A stretch of 5,130 nt of DNA from Candidatus Thorarchaeota archaeon (GTDB taxonomy: Archaea > Asgardarchaeota > Thorarchaeia > Thorarchaeales > Thorarchaeaceae), in assembly GCA_016840825.1 (NCBI GenBank), contig JAEORN010000074.1:1-5130 (forward strand), written 5' to 3'. A model generated the notes under the pieces. That model worked only from the letters and a program-made list of their open reading frames with translations, had not been told where the DNA came from and did no database searches. Positions 1-5,130 of this stretch are shown here, piece after piece; within the stretch, counting starts at the first letter, position 1, and every line of letters starts with the position of its first letter. The position numbers and the translations under genes are program-made.

Positions 1-2
1 AA

Positions 3-248
3 CTTGTTGTTCTTGTACTAGGTTTTTGGATATATCTGCGTTCAACACCTTCAGGAGCAGGACCAGTAGGTAAGTATGGAATGTACGTCTTTCTCATCGT
101 ACTTGCTATCATCTCTGTGATCACTCCCTTCATGGCATTCCCAGATGAATTGACAGTCGCCATTACATCAGAACTCCTATACACCGTGTTTGCCTTGGTA
201 GCGTGGTGGCTAGATGGCAATAGAAGTACTGTCGCAGAAAAAACCTGA
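3..248 (+). CDS. C-terminal part of an unidentified multi-pass membrane protein (5' end outside window)
   Basis: One reading frame is open from the first bases of the window to a TGA at 246-248, giving 81 residues without a start, so the gene begins upstream. The fragment has a hydrophobic stretch at about residues 1-12, which is the end of a membrane helix. A short Gly/Pro/Ser loop follows at 13-24, then a long hydrophobic segment at about 25-46 and another at about 50-70 that ends in WWLDGNR. A short polar tail finishes the protein. This is what the end of an integral membrane protein looks like, with a Trp/Asp/Arg cluster at the membrane edge. I do not recognise the family and see no catalytic motif. 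It faces the minus-strand gene tail to tail, so it is not in an operon with anything visible here. That it codes is fairly sure from its composition and the clean stop; its function is unknown. Confidence 0.7.
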   Translation, partial: LVVLVLGFWIYLRSTPSGAGPVGKYGMYVFLIVLAIISVITPFMAFPDELTVAITSELLYTVFALVAWWLDGNRSTVAEKT

Positions 249-332
249 GATACTCAAAAAGCACGTGTGACTGAAAGTAGAACCTCATACGACAATACTA
301 TATTTGGGGAGATATGGAGCCATCTCGAAACA

Positions 333-355
333 TGGAGCTTGACGCACCAGCTCCA
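333..355. terminator. Hairpin in the convergent gap, possible bidirectional terminator
   Basis: TGGAGCT (333-339) is the exact reverse complement of AGCTCCA (349-355), giving a 7-bp stem with a 9-base loop. It lies between two genes that end toward each other, at 248 on the plus strand and 390 on the minus strand, which is a usual place for a shared terminator. No strong T-run follows it in either direction, so the terminator role is inferred from position and could be wrong. The rest of the 249-389 gap holds only a weaker GAGAT/ATCTC pair (309-313 with 322-326) and no credible gene. Confidence 0.35.
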
Positions 356-389
356 AAACACCTTTGTCAAGCCCTGTCCAGTATATCTC

Positions 390-776
390 TCAGCTATTTC
401 TTAACTGCATATACACATACAGATACAATATTAGGAATATCACAAGCAGACCAGCGGTCAACCAACCAGCGATTGGTAAGGTCATGACTGCCATGTTCCA
501 GAGTATCCCTACTGCTCCAAGCAACGTCCATACAATTGACATCAGAACGTAGATCTTAACCGCCTTCCACGATTCAGCACGATAGGCCAAAAACGCTCCC
601 AGCACGTAGCTTAGAAGAATTGCACCCAAGACACGCGTAGTACTGGCCTCGGGGGGCCAACCAGTGATATCACTCCATGATTCTGGAGAGAAGAAATACC
701 AGGCTCCGAATATCAGTGAAGTGATACAGCCGAGTAGAAAGATATACCTTGCATAGCTGGGGATTTCCTCGCTCAT
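390..776 (-). CDS. Small four-helix integral membrane protein, function unknown
   Basis: The gene encodes 128 residues from ATG at 776 to TGA at 390. Four hydrophobic segments fit membrane helices at about residues 10-30, 47-65, 72-93 and 97-123. A polar loop between helices 1 and 2 carries SPESW and a GWP motif (39-41), followed by RVLGA (48-52). AYRAESW lies at the end of helix 2, and helix 3 is rich in Trp. The ends MSEEIP and QLRNS are short and polar, so there is no soluble domain or cleavable signal peptide. The layout resembles the many small four-helix proteins of unknown function (DUF4345- or DoxX-like in general shape), but I cannot assign it to a family by sequence. No Shine-Dalgarno site precedes the ATG. 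An A/T-rich element about 30 bases upstream suggests a nearly leaderless transcript. It is divergent from the magnesium-type ATPase and shares a 211-base upstream region with it, so co-regulation or an accessory role is possible but is inference only. Confidence 0.8.
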   Translation of the reverse strand: MSEEIPSYARYIFLLGCITSLIFGAWYFFSPESWSDITGWPPEASTTRVLGAILLSYVLGAFLAYRAESWKAVKIYVLMSIVWTLLGAVGILWNMAVMTLPIAGWLTAGLLVIFLILYLYVYMQLRNS

Positions 777-800
777 TTCTAACCAAGCTTTTTTCTAATT

Positions 801-810
801 GTTTTTTATT
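801..810 (-). promoter_or_regulatory. Candidate archaeal TATA box for the minus-strand membrane protein
   Basis: Read on the minus strand this is AATAAAAAAC, preceded by the purine-rich GATG. Its centre lies about 30 bases before the ATG at 776. With the usual archaeal distance of about 25-27 bases from TATA box to transcription start, the transcript would begin within a few bases of the start codon. That agrees with the lack of a Shine-Dalgarno site. The whole stretch is A/T-rich, so the exact element is uncertain. Confidence 0.4.
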
Positions 811-863
811 CATCTAAGTTACTTATCTTTCTTGCGAAAACCTGCCATGCGTACATGCAAGCG

Positions 864-871
864 CATTATAC
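864..871 (+). promoter_or_regulatory. Weak candidate TATA box for the P-type ATPase gene
   Basis: CATTATAC is the most TATA-like plus-strand element between the A/T-rich block at 791-830 and the ATPase start. It would place the transcription start near 893-896 and leave a leader of roughly 90 bases before the TTG at 988. The 900-960 stretch has no A/T-rich element at the spacing expected for a short leader. An AAATAT at 973-978 would start transcription downstream of the chosen start codon. This assignment is tentative. Confidence 0.25.
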
Positions 872-889
872 GTCACATACAAAGGAGCT

Positions 890-1048
890 ATGAGAATAGC
901 ACTTCTCACATTTGCCCACTTATCCAGAGGTTTTCGTGCTCCCATTAGACTGATTAGAGAGCACTTGATTTCAAATATGAGATCATTTTGGAAACCACAA
1001 CAATACACTACTGGTCAGCAAAAGAAGAGGACCTTCTTCAAGCCTTAG
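890..1048 (+). other. Possible 52-codon upstream reading frame overlapping the ATPase start
   Basis: An ATG at 890 opens a 52-codon frame that ends at TAG 1046-1048, 61 bases inside the ATPase gene and in a different frame. The predicted peptide begins MRIALLTFAHLSRGFRAP and ends basic and aromatic. GGAG lies at 884-887, but only two bases separate it from the ATG, which is too close for a normal ribosome-binding site. An internal in-frame ATG lies at 977. I see no family and no domain. It may be a chance frame. It is listed because bacterial mgtA genes are known to use a short leader peptide, and this frame lies where one would sit. Confidence 0.15.
891..964 (+). promoter_or_regulatory. Leader region with two small perfect hairpins upstream of the ATPase
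   Basis: TGAGAA (891-896) pairs with TTCTCA (903-908) over a 6-base loop. GTGCTC (936-941) pairs with GAGCAC (959-964) over a 17-base loop. A third pair, ATGCG (847-851) with CGCAT (862-866), lies just upstream. The sequence also repeats ATTAGA directly at 944-949 and 953-958. Stems of five or six pairs are common by chance in a gap of this size, so a regulatory role is only a possibility. No known riboswitch consensus, such as the bacterial M-box, is recognisable. Confidence 0.2.
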
Positions 1049-3507
1049 GCTCAAGCAGGAATGGGCTTTCATCTAATGAGGCACTTACTCGTCTTAGGAG
1101 AGATGGACCAAATATAATGAGGCAAAGGAAAGAAGTGGGATTCATCTCAAGTTTGCTGGCGCAATTCAGAAGTCCAATCATTATCATTCTCCTGTTCTCG
1201 GCATCATTGGCATTCGCGTTGAGTGACAGCTTTGATGGTCTGATTATTATTCTGATTGTTATGTCGAGTAGCCTTCTTGGATTTTACCAGGAAAGAATGG
1301 CAAATAATGCAGTAAATGAACTCCTTTCAATAGTAAAGGTACAAGCAACAGTAGAGAGAGATGGATCGATAGTAACAATACCTGTCGATGAAATTGTGGT
1401 TGGCGATGTTGTAACACTATCCGCAGGAGACATTGTCCCTGCAGATTCTCGGCTCTTGGAGTCCACTGATCTCTTTGTCAACGAAGCCTCGTTGACGGGT
1501 GAAACATTTCCCGCAGAAAAGCAAGTAGGAACATGTAGTGAGAACAGTGCTCTTCATGAACGAACAAATATGGTCTTCATGGGAACCTATGTTTCTTCAG
1601 GTTCTGCAAAAGCGGTTGTTGTCAAAACAGGATTAGAAACTGAGTTTGGCAAGATTGCGAAAATGCTAACGATTAAACCTCCTTCAACTGACTTTGAAGC
1701 TGGGATTCGTAGATTTGGGTATCTGCTTATGGAGATGACCTTCATTTTTATGTTCGGAATCTTCGCGTTCAATGTCTTATTCCAGAGACCTATACTAGAT
1801 TCACTCTTGTTCTCCCTTGCTGTAGCTGTGGGAATAACACCTCAACTTCTTCCTACGATAGTCACGATTAACCTGTCAAAGGGAGCAAAAGTGATGGCAC
1901 AGAATAAGGTCATCGTCAAGAAGTTGAACGCAATTGAAGACTTCGGAACAATGAACGTTCTGTGTACGGACAAGACTGGTACAATTACTGAAGGAACCAT
2001 GCGGATACAATCAGGCACGGATGTATTGGGCAAGAAAAGTGAGCAAGTATTGGACCTTGCCTATCTTAACGCTTATTTCCAGACAGGATATAGGAATCCA
2101 ATAGATCAGGCTATTGTAGAGCAGCATCACATTGATTCTTCATTGTATGAGAAAGTGGATGAGATACCTTATGATTTCATCCGGAAACGCTTGTCTGTGC
2201 TTGTGCAAAAAGAGGGCGTTAATACATTAATTGTTAAAGGTGCTGTTGATTCAATTCTTGATTGTTGCACAAGAGTACTGCTTGACTCGAAGGTCCTTGA
2301 TATTAAGGACTATCTTAGTACTATCACTGAAATGTATACACAATATAGTACGGAAGGATTTAGGACAATCGCAGTGGCGTATAAGACACAATCACATTCC
2401 ATTATGATTACAAGAGACTCTGAGCGTGATCTTATCTTTGTAGGGTTTCTTGTCTTGAACGATCCTCCGAAAAAGGACATAGCTGAAACCCTGACGAATT
2501 TAGAGGATTTAGGTATTCAGGTGAAGATCATCACTGGTGATAACAAGCTCATAGCAGCTCAAATTGGCAAGAGCATAGGTATCAAGGACCTTGTAATCAT
2601 GACTGGACCTGAGCTACGGAAAACTAGTGATGAAGCTTTAATGATAAAGGCAGTCAATGTCAATATCTTCGCTGAGGTCGAACCGAATCAAAAGGAGCGT
2701 ATCGTAAGGTCCTTGATAAAGGCAGGTTATGTTGTAGGATTCATGGGGGATGGCATCAATGATGCTCCTGCAATACATGCTGCAGAAGTCGGCATCTCCG
2801 TAGATACAGCAGTAGATGTCGCAAAGGATGCTGCAGAATTTGTTCTTCTTGAGAAAGATCTCAATGTACTCATTGCGGGAGTAAAAGCAGGAAGAGAAAC
2901 ATTTGCCAATACAATCAAGTACATCATGACTACGATAAGTGCGAATTTTGGGAACATGTTTAGCATGGCAGGTGCCTCAATTTTGTTACCGTTCCTCCCT
3001 CTACTTCCAAAGCAGATTCTGGGTATCAACTTCATGACCGACTTCCCGGGCATGACTATAGCATCAGATAACGTTGATAGTGATTTGATTCAGACACCTC
3101 GTAAGTGGAATTTGAAATTCATCACTAGATTCATGCTTGTCTTCGGGTTCCTTAGCACTATATTTGATTACATATCATTCGGAGTCCTTCTGCTCATTGG
3201 ATCTTTCCAACCAGAGATATTCAGAACTGGCTGGTTCCTTCTCTCAGTGATAACTGAGGTTATGGTCATGCTTATCATACGAACAAAGGAGCCTTTCTAC
3301 AAAAGTAGACCAGGTAGATCCTTGTTATTGTCGAGCTTAATTATTTTCACTATAGCAACTGTAATGCCATATACCCCACTAGGCAATCTTCTATCCTTAC
3401 AACCACTTTCATTACTGGTCTTGGGAATACTAGCGGTTATCGTAACACTATATCTGGTCCTAAATGAAATAGCAAAGAGAGTATTCTATCGGTATGTGTC
3501 CATGTAG
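988..3507 (+). CDS. mgtA: Magnesium-type P-type ATPase (MgtA/MgtB family, P3B)
   Basis: This 839-residue membrane pump hydrolyses ATP through a phospho-aspartate to move a divalent cation, in this family Mg2+ inward, across the cell membrane. An N-terminal cation-ATPase segment (HYWSAKEEDLLQ to about 45) leads into helices M1-M2 (about 61-99). The actuator domain carries TGE (170-172). M3-M4 span about 244-295 with the ion-site motif TPQLLP. The phosphorylation motif is DKTGTIT with D328. Nucleotide-domain KGA is at 417-419, DPPK at 492-495, TGDN at 516-519 and GDGIND at 587-592. M5-M10 fill about 643-826. The C-terminal half follows MgtA closely: DNVD, PRKW, TRFM, FRTGWF, IIRT and MPYTPLG. 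It is slightly shorter than enterobacterial MgtA (about 900 residues), mainly at the N-terminus. The start is TTG at 988. The in-frame stop at 955-957 leaves no upstream ATG, GTG or other TTG, and the next in-frame ATG (residue 44) would cut into the conserved N-terminus. M4 and M6 differ from MgtA, so the exact ion is less certain than the family. Confidence 0.92.
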   Translation: METTTIHYWSAKEEDLLQALGSSRNGLSSNEALTRLRRDGPNIMRQRKEVGFISSLLAQFRSPIIIILLFSASLAFALSDSFDGLIIILIVMSSSLLGFYQERMANNAVNELLSIVKVQATVERDGSIVTIPVDEIVVGDVVTLSAGDIVPADSRLLESTDLFVNEASLTGETFPAEKQVGTCSENSALHERTNMVFMGTYVSSGSAKAVVVKTGLETEFGKIAKMLTIKPPSTDFEAGIRRFGYLLMEMTFIFMFGIFAFNVLFQRPILDSLLFSLAVAVGITPQLLPTIVTINLSKGAKVMAQNKVIVKKLNAIEDFGTMNVLCTDKTGTITEGTMRIQSGTDVLGKKSEQVLDLAYLNAYFQTGYRNPIDQAIVEQHHIDSSLYEKVDEIPYDFIRKRLSVLVQKEGVNTLIVKGAVDSILDCCTRVLLDSKVLDIKDYLSTITEMYTQYSTEGFRTIAVAYKTQSHSIMITRDSERDLIFVGFLVLNDPPKKDIAETLTNLEDLGIQVKIITGDNKLIAAQIGKSIGIKDLVIMTGPELRKTSDEALMIKAVNVNIFAEVEPNQKERIVRSLIKAGYVVGFMGDGINDAPAIHAAEVGISVDTAVDVAKDAAEFVLLEKDLNVLIAGVKAGRETFANTIKYIMTTISANFGNMFSMAGASILLPFLPLLPKQILGINFMTDFPGMTIASDNVDSDLIQTPRKWNLKFITRFMLVFGFLSTIFDYISFGVLLLIGSFQPEIFRTGWFLLSVITEVMVMLIIRTKEPFYKSRPGRSLLLSSLIIFTIATVMPYTPLGNLLSLQPLSLLVLGILAVIVTLYLVLNEIAKRVFYRYVSM

Positions 3508-3541
3508 GTATTCCTGATGTTCTGTGCTATCAATCCTCAGT

Positions 3542-3558
3542 CGAAGGAACTATAAGTA
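3542..3558 (+). promoter_or_regulatory. Archaeal promoter (BRE plus TATA box) for the acyl-CoA dehydrogenase
   Basis: CGAAGGAAC (3542-3550) directly followed by TATAAGTA (3551-3558) matches the usual order of a purine-rich TFB-recognition element and a TATA box. The predicted transcription start is near 3579-3583, giving a leader of about 35 bases that contains the GAGGT site. This is the clearest promoter in the window and implies that the dehydrogenase is transcribed independently of the ATPase that ends 108 bases upstream of it. Confidence 0.65.
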
Positions 3559-3602
3559 GGGCACTTTTCAAACTCGCCCGCTGGAAAGACTCAAGCAATC
3601 AA

Positions 3603-3607
3603 GAGGT
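3603..3607 (+). promoter_or_regulatory. Shine-Dalgarno site GAGGT for the acyl-CoA dehydrogenase
   Basis: GAGGT is complementary to the conserved 3' end of archaeal 16S rRNA and lies eight bases before the ATG at 3616, a normal spacing. It supports that ATG as the start. It also contrasts with the other genes here, which lack a strong site. Confidence 0.7.
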
Positions 3608-3615
3608 AGTTTATC

Positions 3616-4857
3616 ATGCATTTTGAAGAGTCGGATGAAGAAAGAATGTTCCGCGAGGCAGTCCACGAATTCGCACAGAGGTACGTGGCACCCGAGTGGA
3701 AAAAGTACGATGAAGAGACTCACGAGATCCCACGGAGTCTCATCAAAAAGATGGCAGAACAGATGCTCTGGGCTCCAACTGTGTCTGAAGAACACGGCGG
3801 AGCTGGTCTCTCCTGGGTAATGGCATGTATTGCAGCAGAGGAACTTGCAAAGGCAGACCTCTCCATTGCTCTACCAGTCATGTACCTTGTCGAGGCGTCT
3901 TGGGCGTTCATATTTGATAGATACGGGACTGATGAGGCAAAGGCTGAGATTTTACCAAAGGTGACGAGCGGCGACTTGTTCTTTGGAATTGCGACCACTG
4001 AACCAACTGGTGGATCAGACCTTGTCAACTCAACCAAGACCACAATCAAACCAAAGGGTGATGGGTATGTCATCAATGGTGAGAAGGTGTACATCTCAGG
4101 TGTGAATGAGTCTGAGAAATACGGTGGAGTCTATTACACCTTAGCCAAGTCTGATCCAAAGGGTGACCACAAGGCATTCGATGCTTTCATTCTCCCACTG
4201 AACATGGGTGATGGCCTTAATCCTGGTATAACCACCACACTCTTTGAGGACATGGGTAGAATGGGTGTTTCCTGCGGTGGATTCAATATCGAAGAGGTTG
4301 AGATTCCAAAGCACTATTTGATTGGTGAGCACGGTAGAGGATTCTATCATGCCATGGAGGGCTTCAGCGCAGCAAGAGTCCTAATAGCTGCTACCTGTTT
4401 AGGTGCCGCACAGGCATGTTTTGACATCGGTGTTGACTATGTCAAGCAGCGCAAGCAGTTCGGTCGACCACTCGCAGCCTTCGAGGGTATTCAGTTTGAG
4501 GCCGTCGACTCATGGATGGCGCTTCAGGGCGATAGGCATCTCACCTACCATGCAGCTTGGATAATGGACGAGGTCTATGGTAAGGGGAACAAGAACTATA
4601 GCAAGCTCGACATCGCCAGATATACTGCGGCTGCTAAGTACAAGGCACCACACGATGCACTGGACATCATCACTCGTGCGATGACCTGGCATGGAGCCTT
4701 CGGTTACTCCAAGGAGTGTCCACTTGAGGCATCTTACAGGGGTGTTCGATCCTACACCGTAGGTGCTGAGGGTGGTAGTCACGTGCAGAAGATTGTCATG
4801 GCTCGAGAAATATTCGGACCTGACTACTTGCCGTACAGACAAGAGAAACAGATGTAA
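3616..4857 (+). CDS. Acyl-CoA dehydrogenase family protein (FAD-dependent)
   Basis: This 413-residue cytoplasmic flavoprotein would introduce an alpha-beta double bond into an acyl-CoA, passing electrons to an electron-transfer flavoprotein. An all-helical N-terminal domain (about 4-115) includes the PEW, SEEHGGAGL and EELAKADLS segments. A middle beta domain (about 120-232) carries the flavin signature FGIATTEPTGGSD (123-135), followed by GDGYVINGEKVYISG. The C-terminal helical domain (about 240-400) contains YVKQRKQFGRPLAAFEGIQ (275-293) and HGAFGYSKECPLEASYRGVR (359-378). The catalytic base is probably E385 in AEGGSHVQ, the place of YEGTxxIQ in medium- and short-chain enzymes. Length and domain order are normal. 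The start is an ATG preceded by GAGGT and a strong promoter. Codon choice (many GGT and AAG) looks more biased than in the ATPase, which fits higher expression. The chain length or type of acyl-CoA cannot be read from sequence; fatty-acid, branched-chain or aromatic-acid degradation are all possible. No ETF, thiolase or hydratase gene is within view. Confidence 0.93.
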   Translation: MHFEESDEERMFREAVHEFAQRYVAPEWKKYDEETHEIPRSLIKKMAEQMLWAPTVSEEHGGAGLSWVMACIAAEELAKADLSIALPVMYLVEASWAFIFDRYGTDEAKAEILPKVTSGDLFFGIATTEPTGGSDLVNSTKTTIKPKGDGYVINGEKVYISGVNESEKYGGVYYTLAKSDPKGDHKAFDAFILPLNMGDGLNPGITTTLFEDMGRMGVSCGGFNIEEVEIPKHYLIGEHGRGFYHAMEGFSAARVLIAATCLGAAQACFDIGVDYVKQRKQFGRPLAAFEGIQFEAVDSWMALQGDRHLTYHAAWIMDEVYGKGNKNYSKLDIARYTAAAKYKAPHDALDIITRAMTWHGAFGYSKECPLEASYRGVRSYTVGAEGGSHVQKIVMAREIFGPDYLPYRQEKQM

Positions 4858-4870
4858 TTTTTATTTTCAA

Positions 4871-4903
4871 AGGGAGCATCGCGCTCCCTCATTCTTCTTT
4901 TTC
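4871..4903 (+). terminator. Hairpin with T-rich tail after the acyl-CoA dehydrogenase
   Basis: AGGGAGC (4871-4877) and GCTCCCT (4883-4889) form a perfect 7-bp, G/C-rich stem with a 5-base loop. A pyrimidine-rich tract with T-runs follows (about 4890-4903), and another T-rich stretch lies between the stop codon and the stem (4858-4866). Archaeal transcription ends at T-rich tracts, and the hairpin resembles a bacterial intrinsic terminator. It begins 13 bases after the stop codon. Because no clear promoter lies between it and the next gene, it could instead be a partial terminator or an RNA-stability hairpin inside a longer transcript. Confidence 0.65.
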
Positions 4904-4953
4904 CCAGTACACTGATTAGCCAGTTTGCTACTACAAGATGATGGGTTAGTACA

Positions 4954-5130
4954 ATGGGTGAGGAGAGTAAATGGAATCTATCAGTTCTTGTGAAAGACAC
5001 TTCATTTGAAGCACTGACCAAGAATCTGGATGAGTCCCTGGCTCGGGTGCAGCTCGTTCTAGATGATTTGAGAGAGAATCAAGATGGTATTTCTGCACCA
5101 AGATTGGAAGAGTATCTCAAGGATTTTGAA
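4954..5130 (+). CDS. N-terminal part of a hydrophilic, probably helical protein (3' end outside window)
   Basis: An ATG at 4954 opens a frame that stays open to the last base (59 codons) and continues beyond the window. An in-frame TGA at 4939-4941 excludes any start further upstream. The peptide begins MGEESKWNLSVLVKDTSFEA. From about residue 18 it is rich in Leu, Asp, Glu and Arg with a helical spacing (ALTKNLDESLARVQLVLDDLRE), which suggests an amphipathic helix or short coiled coil. There is no signal peptide or membrane segment. No strong Shine-Dalgarno site precedes it; GGGTTAG at 4943-4949 is only a weak candidate. It lies 96 bases after the dehydrogenase in the same direction, so read-through past the hairpin could join the two. 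I do not recognise the family. Confidence 0.7.
   Translation, partial: MGEESKWNLSVLVKDTSFEALTKNLDESLARVQLVLDDLRENQDGISAPRLEEYLKDFE

Noticed and set aside
364..552. 62-codon plus-strand frame opposite the small membrane protein
   Set aside because: The minus-strand frame here has a consistent four-helix pattern, while the plus-strand frame is its shadow, with a weak start and no hydrophobic or domain pattern.
972..979. AAATAT-like element just before the TTG as the ATPase TATA box
   Set aside because: With archaeal spacing the transcript would begin near 998-1004, downstream of the only start codon that preserves the conserved N-terminus.
823..1008. 61-codon open frame on the minus strand in the divergent gap, overlapping the ATPase start
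   Set aside because: It crosses the start of a well-supported gene, has no recognisable motif, and its Cys-rich start and mixed composition look like chance. There is no ribosome-binding site or clear TATA element at a normal distance.
2727..3053. 108-codon minus-strand frame inside the ATPase gene
   Set aside because: It lies opposite the conserved GDGIND-to-M6 region of the ATPase. Its sequence is the mirror of those codons, with no independent family signal.
3720..4094. 124-codon minus-strand frame inside the acyl-CoA dehydrogenase gene
   Set aside because: It is antisense to the conserved flavin-signature region. The composition is Ser/Pro-rich antisense noise and no start signal is visible.
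4510..4842. 110-codon minus-strand frame inside the acyl-CoA dehydrogenase gene
   Set aside because: It is antisense to the conserved C-terminal helical domain, shows no domain or motif, and carries no promoter or ribosome-binding signal.
1..5130. Signs of a mobile element, CRISPR array, tRNA, rRNA or defence/toxin system
   Set aside because: Reading through the gaps, I found no long terminal inverted repeats, no spaced direct repeats, no tRNA cloverleaf or conserved rRNA stretch, and no transposase, nuclease or toxin motif in any supported protein.

Overview
The window looks archaeal. The supporting signs are a purine/CGAA element directly followed by TATAAGTA and a GAGGT ribosome-binding site ahead of the acyl-CoA dehydrogenase, a probably leaderless promoter on the minus-strand gene, a TTG start on the ATPase, and mixed AGA/AGG and CGN arginine codons. 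An Asgard-type (Thorarchaeia-like) genome is my guess from general flavour only. No rRNA, tRNA or marker gene is present to prove it.

Layout, left to right: (1) the C-terminal 81 residues of an unidentified multi-pass membrane protein on the plus strand; (2) a 141-base convergent gap holding one 7-bp hairpin; (3) a complete 128-residue four-helix membrane protein on the minus strand; (4) a 211-base divergent gap with a candidate promoter for each direction, three small hairpins and a 52-codon open frame that runs into the next gene; (5) a complete 839-residue P-type ATPase of the MgtA/MgtB (P3B) family with all phosphorylation-cycle motifs; (6) a 108-base gap with the clearest promoter and Shine-Dalgarno site of the window; (7) a complete 413-residue acyl-CoA dehydrogenase; (8) a hairpin plus T-rich tract; (9) the first 59 codons of a hydrophilic, probably helical protein cut by the window end.

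The genes do not form one obvious pathway. The ATPase would move Mg2+ (or a related divalent cation) across the cell membrane. The dehydrogenase would act in the cytoplasm on acyl-CoA thioesters. The latter has its own promoter, so co-transcription with the ATPase is not required. The small minus-strand membrane protein shares its upstream region with the ATPase, so a functional link is possible but unproven.

I found no mobile element, CRISPR array, toxin-antitoxin pair or defence system. The points most worth a second look are the substitutions in the membrane ion-site motifs of the ATPase, its long leader with an overlapping small reading frame, and the atypical residues around the dehydrogenase catalytic glutamate.
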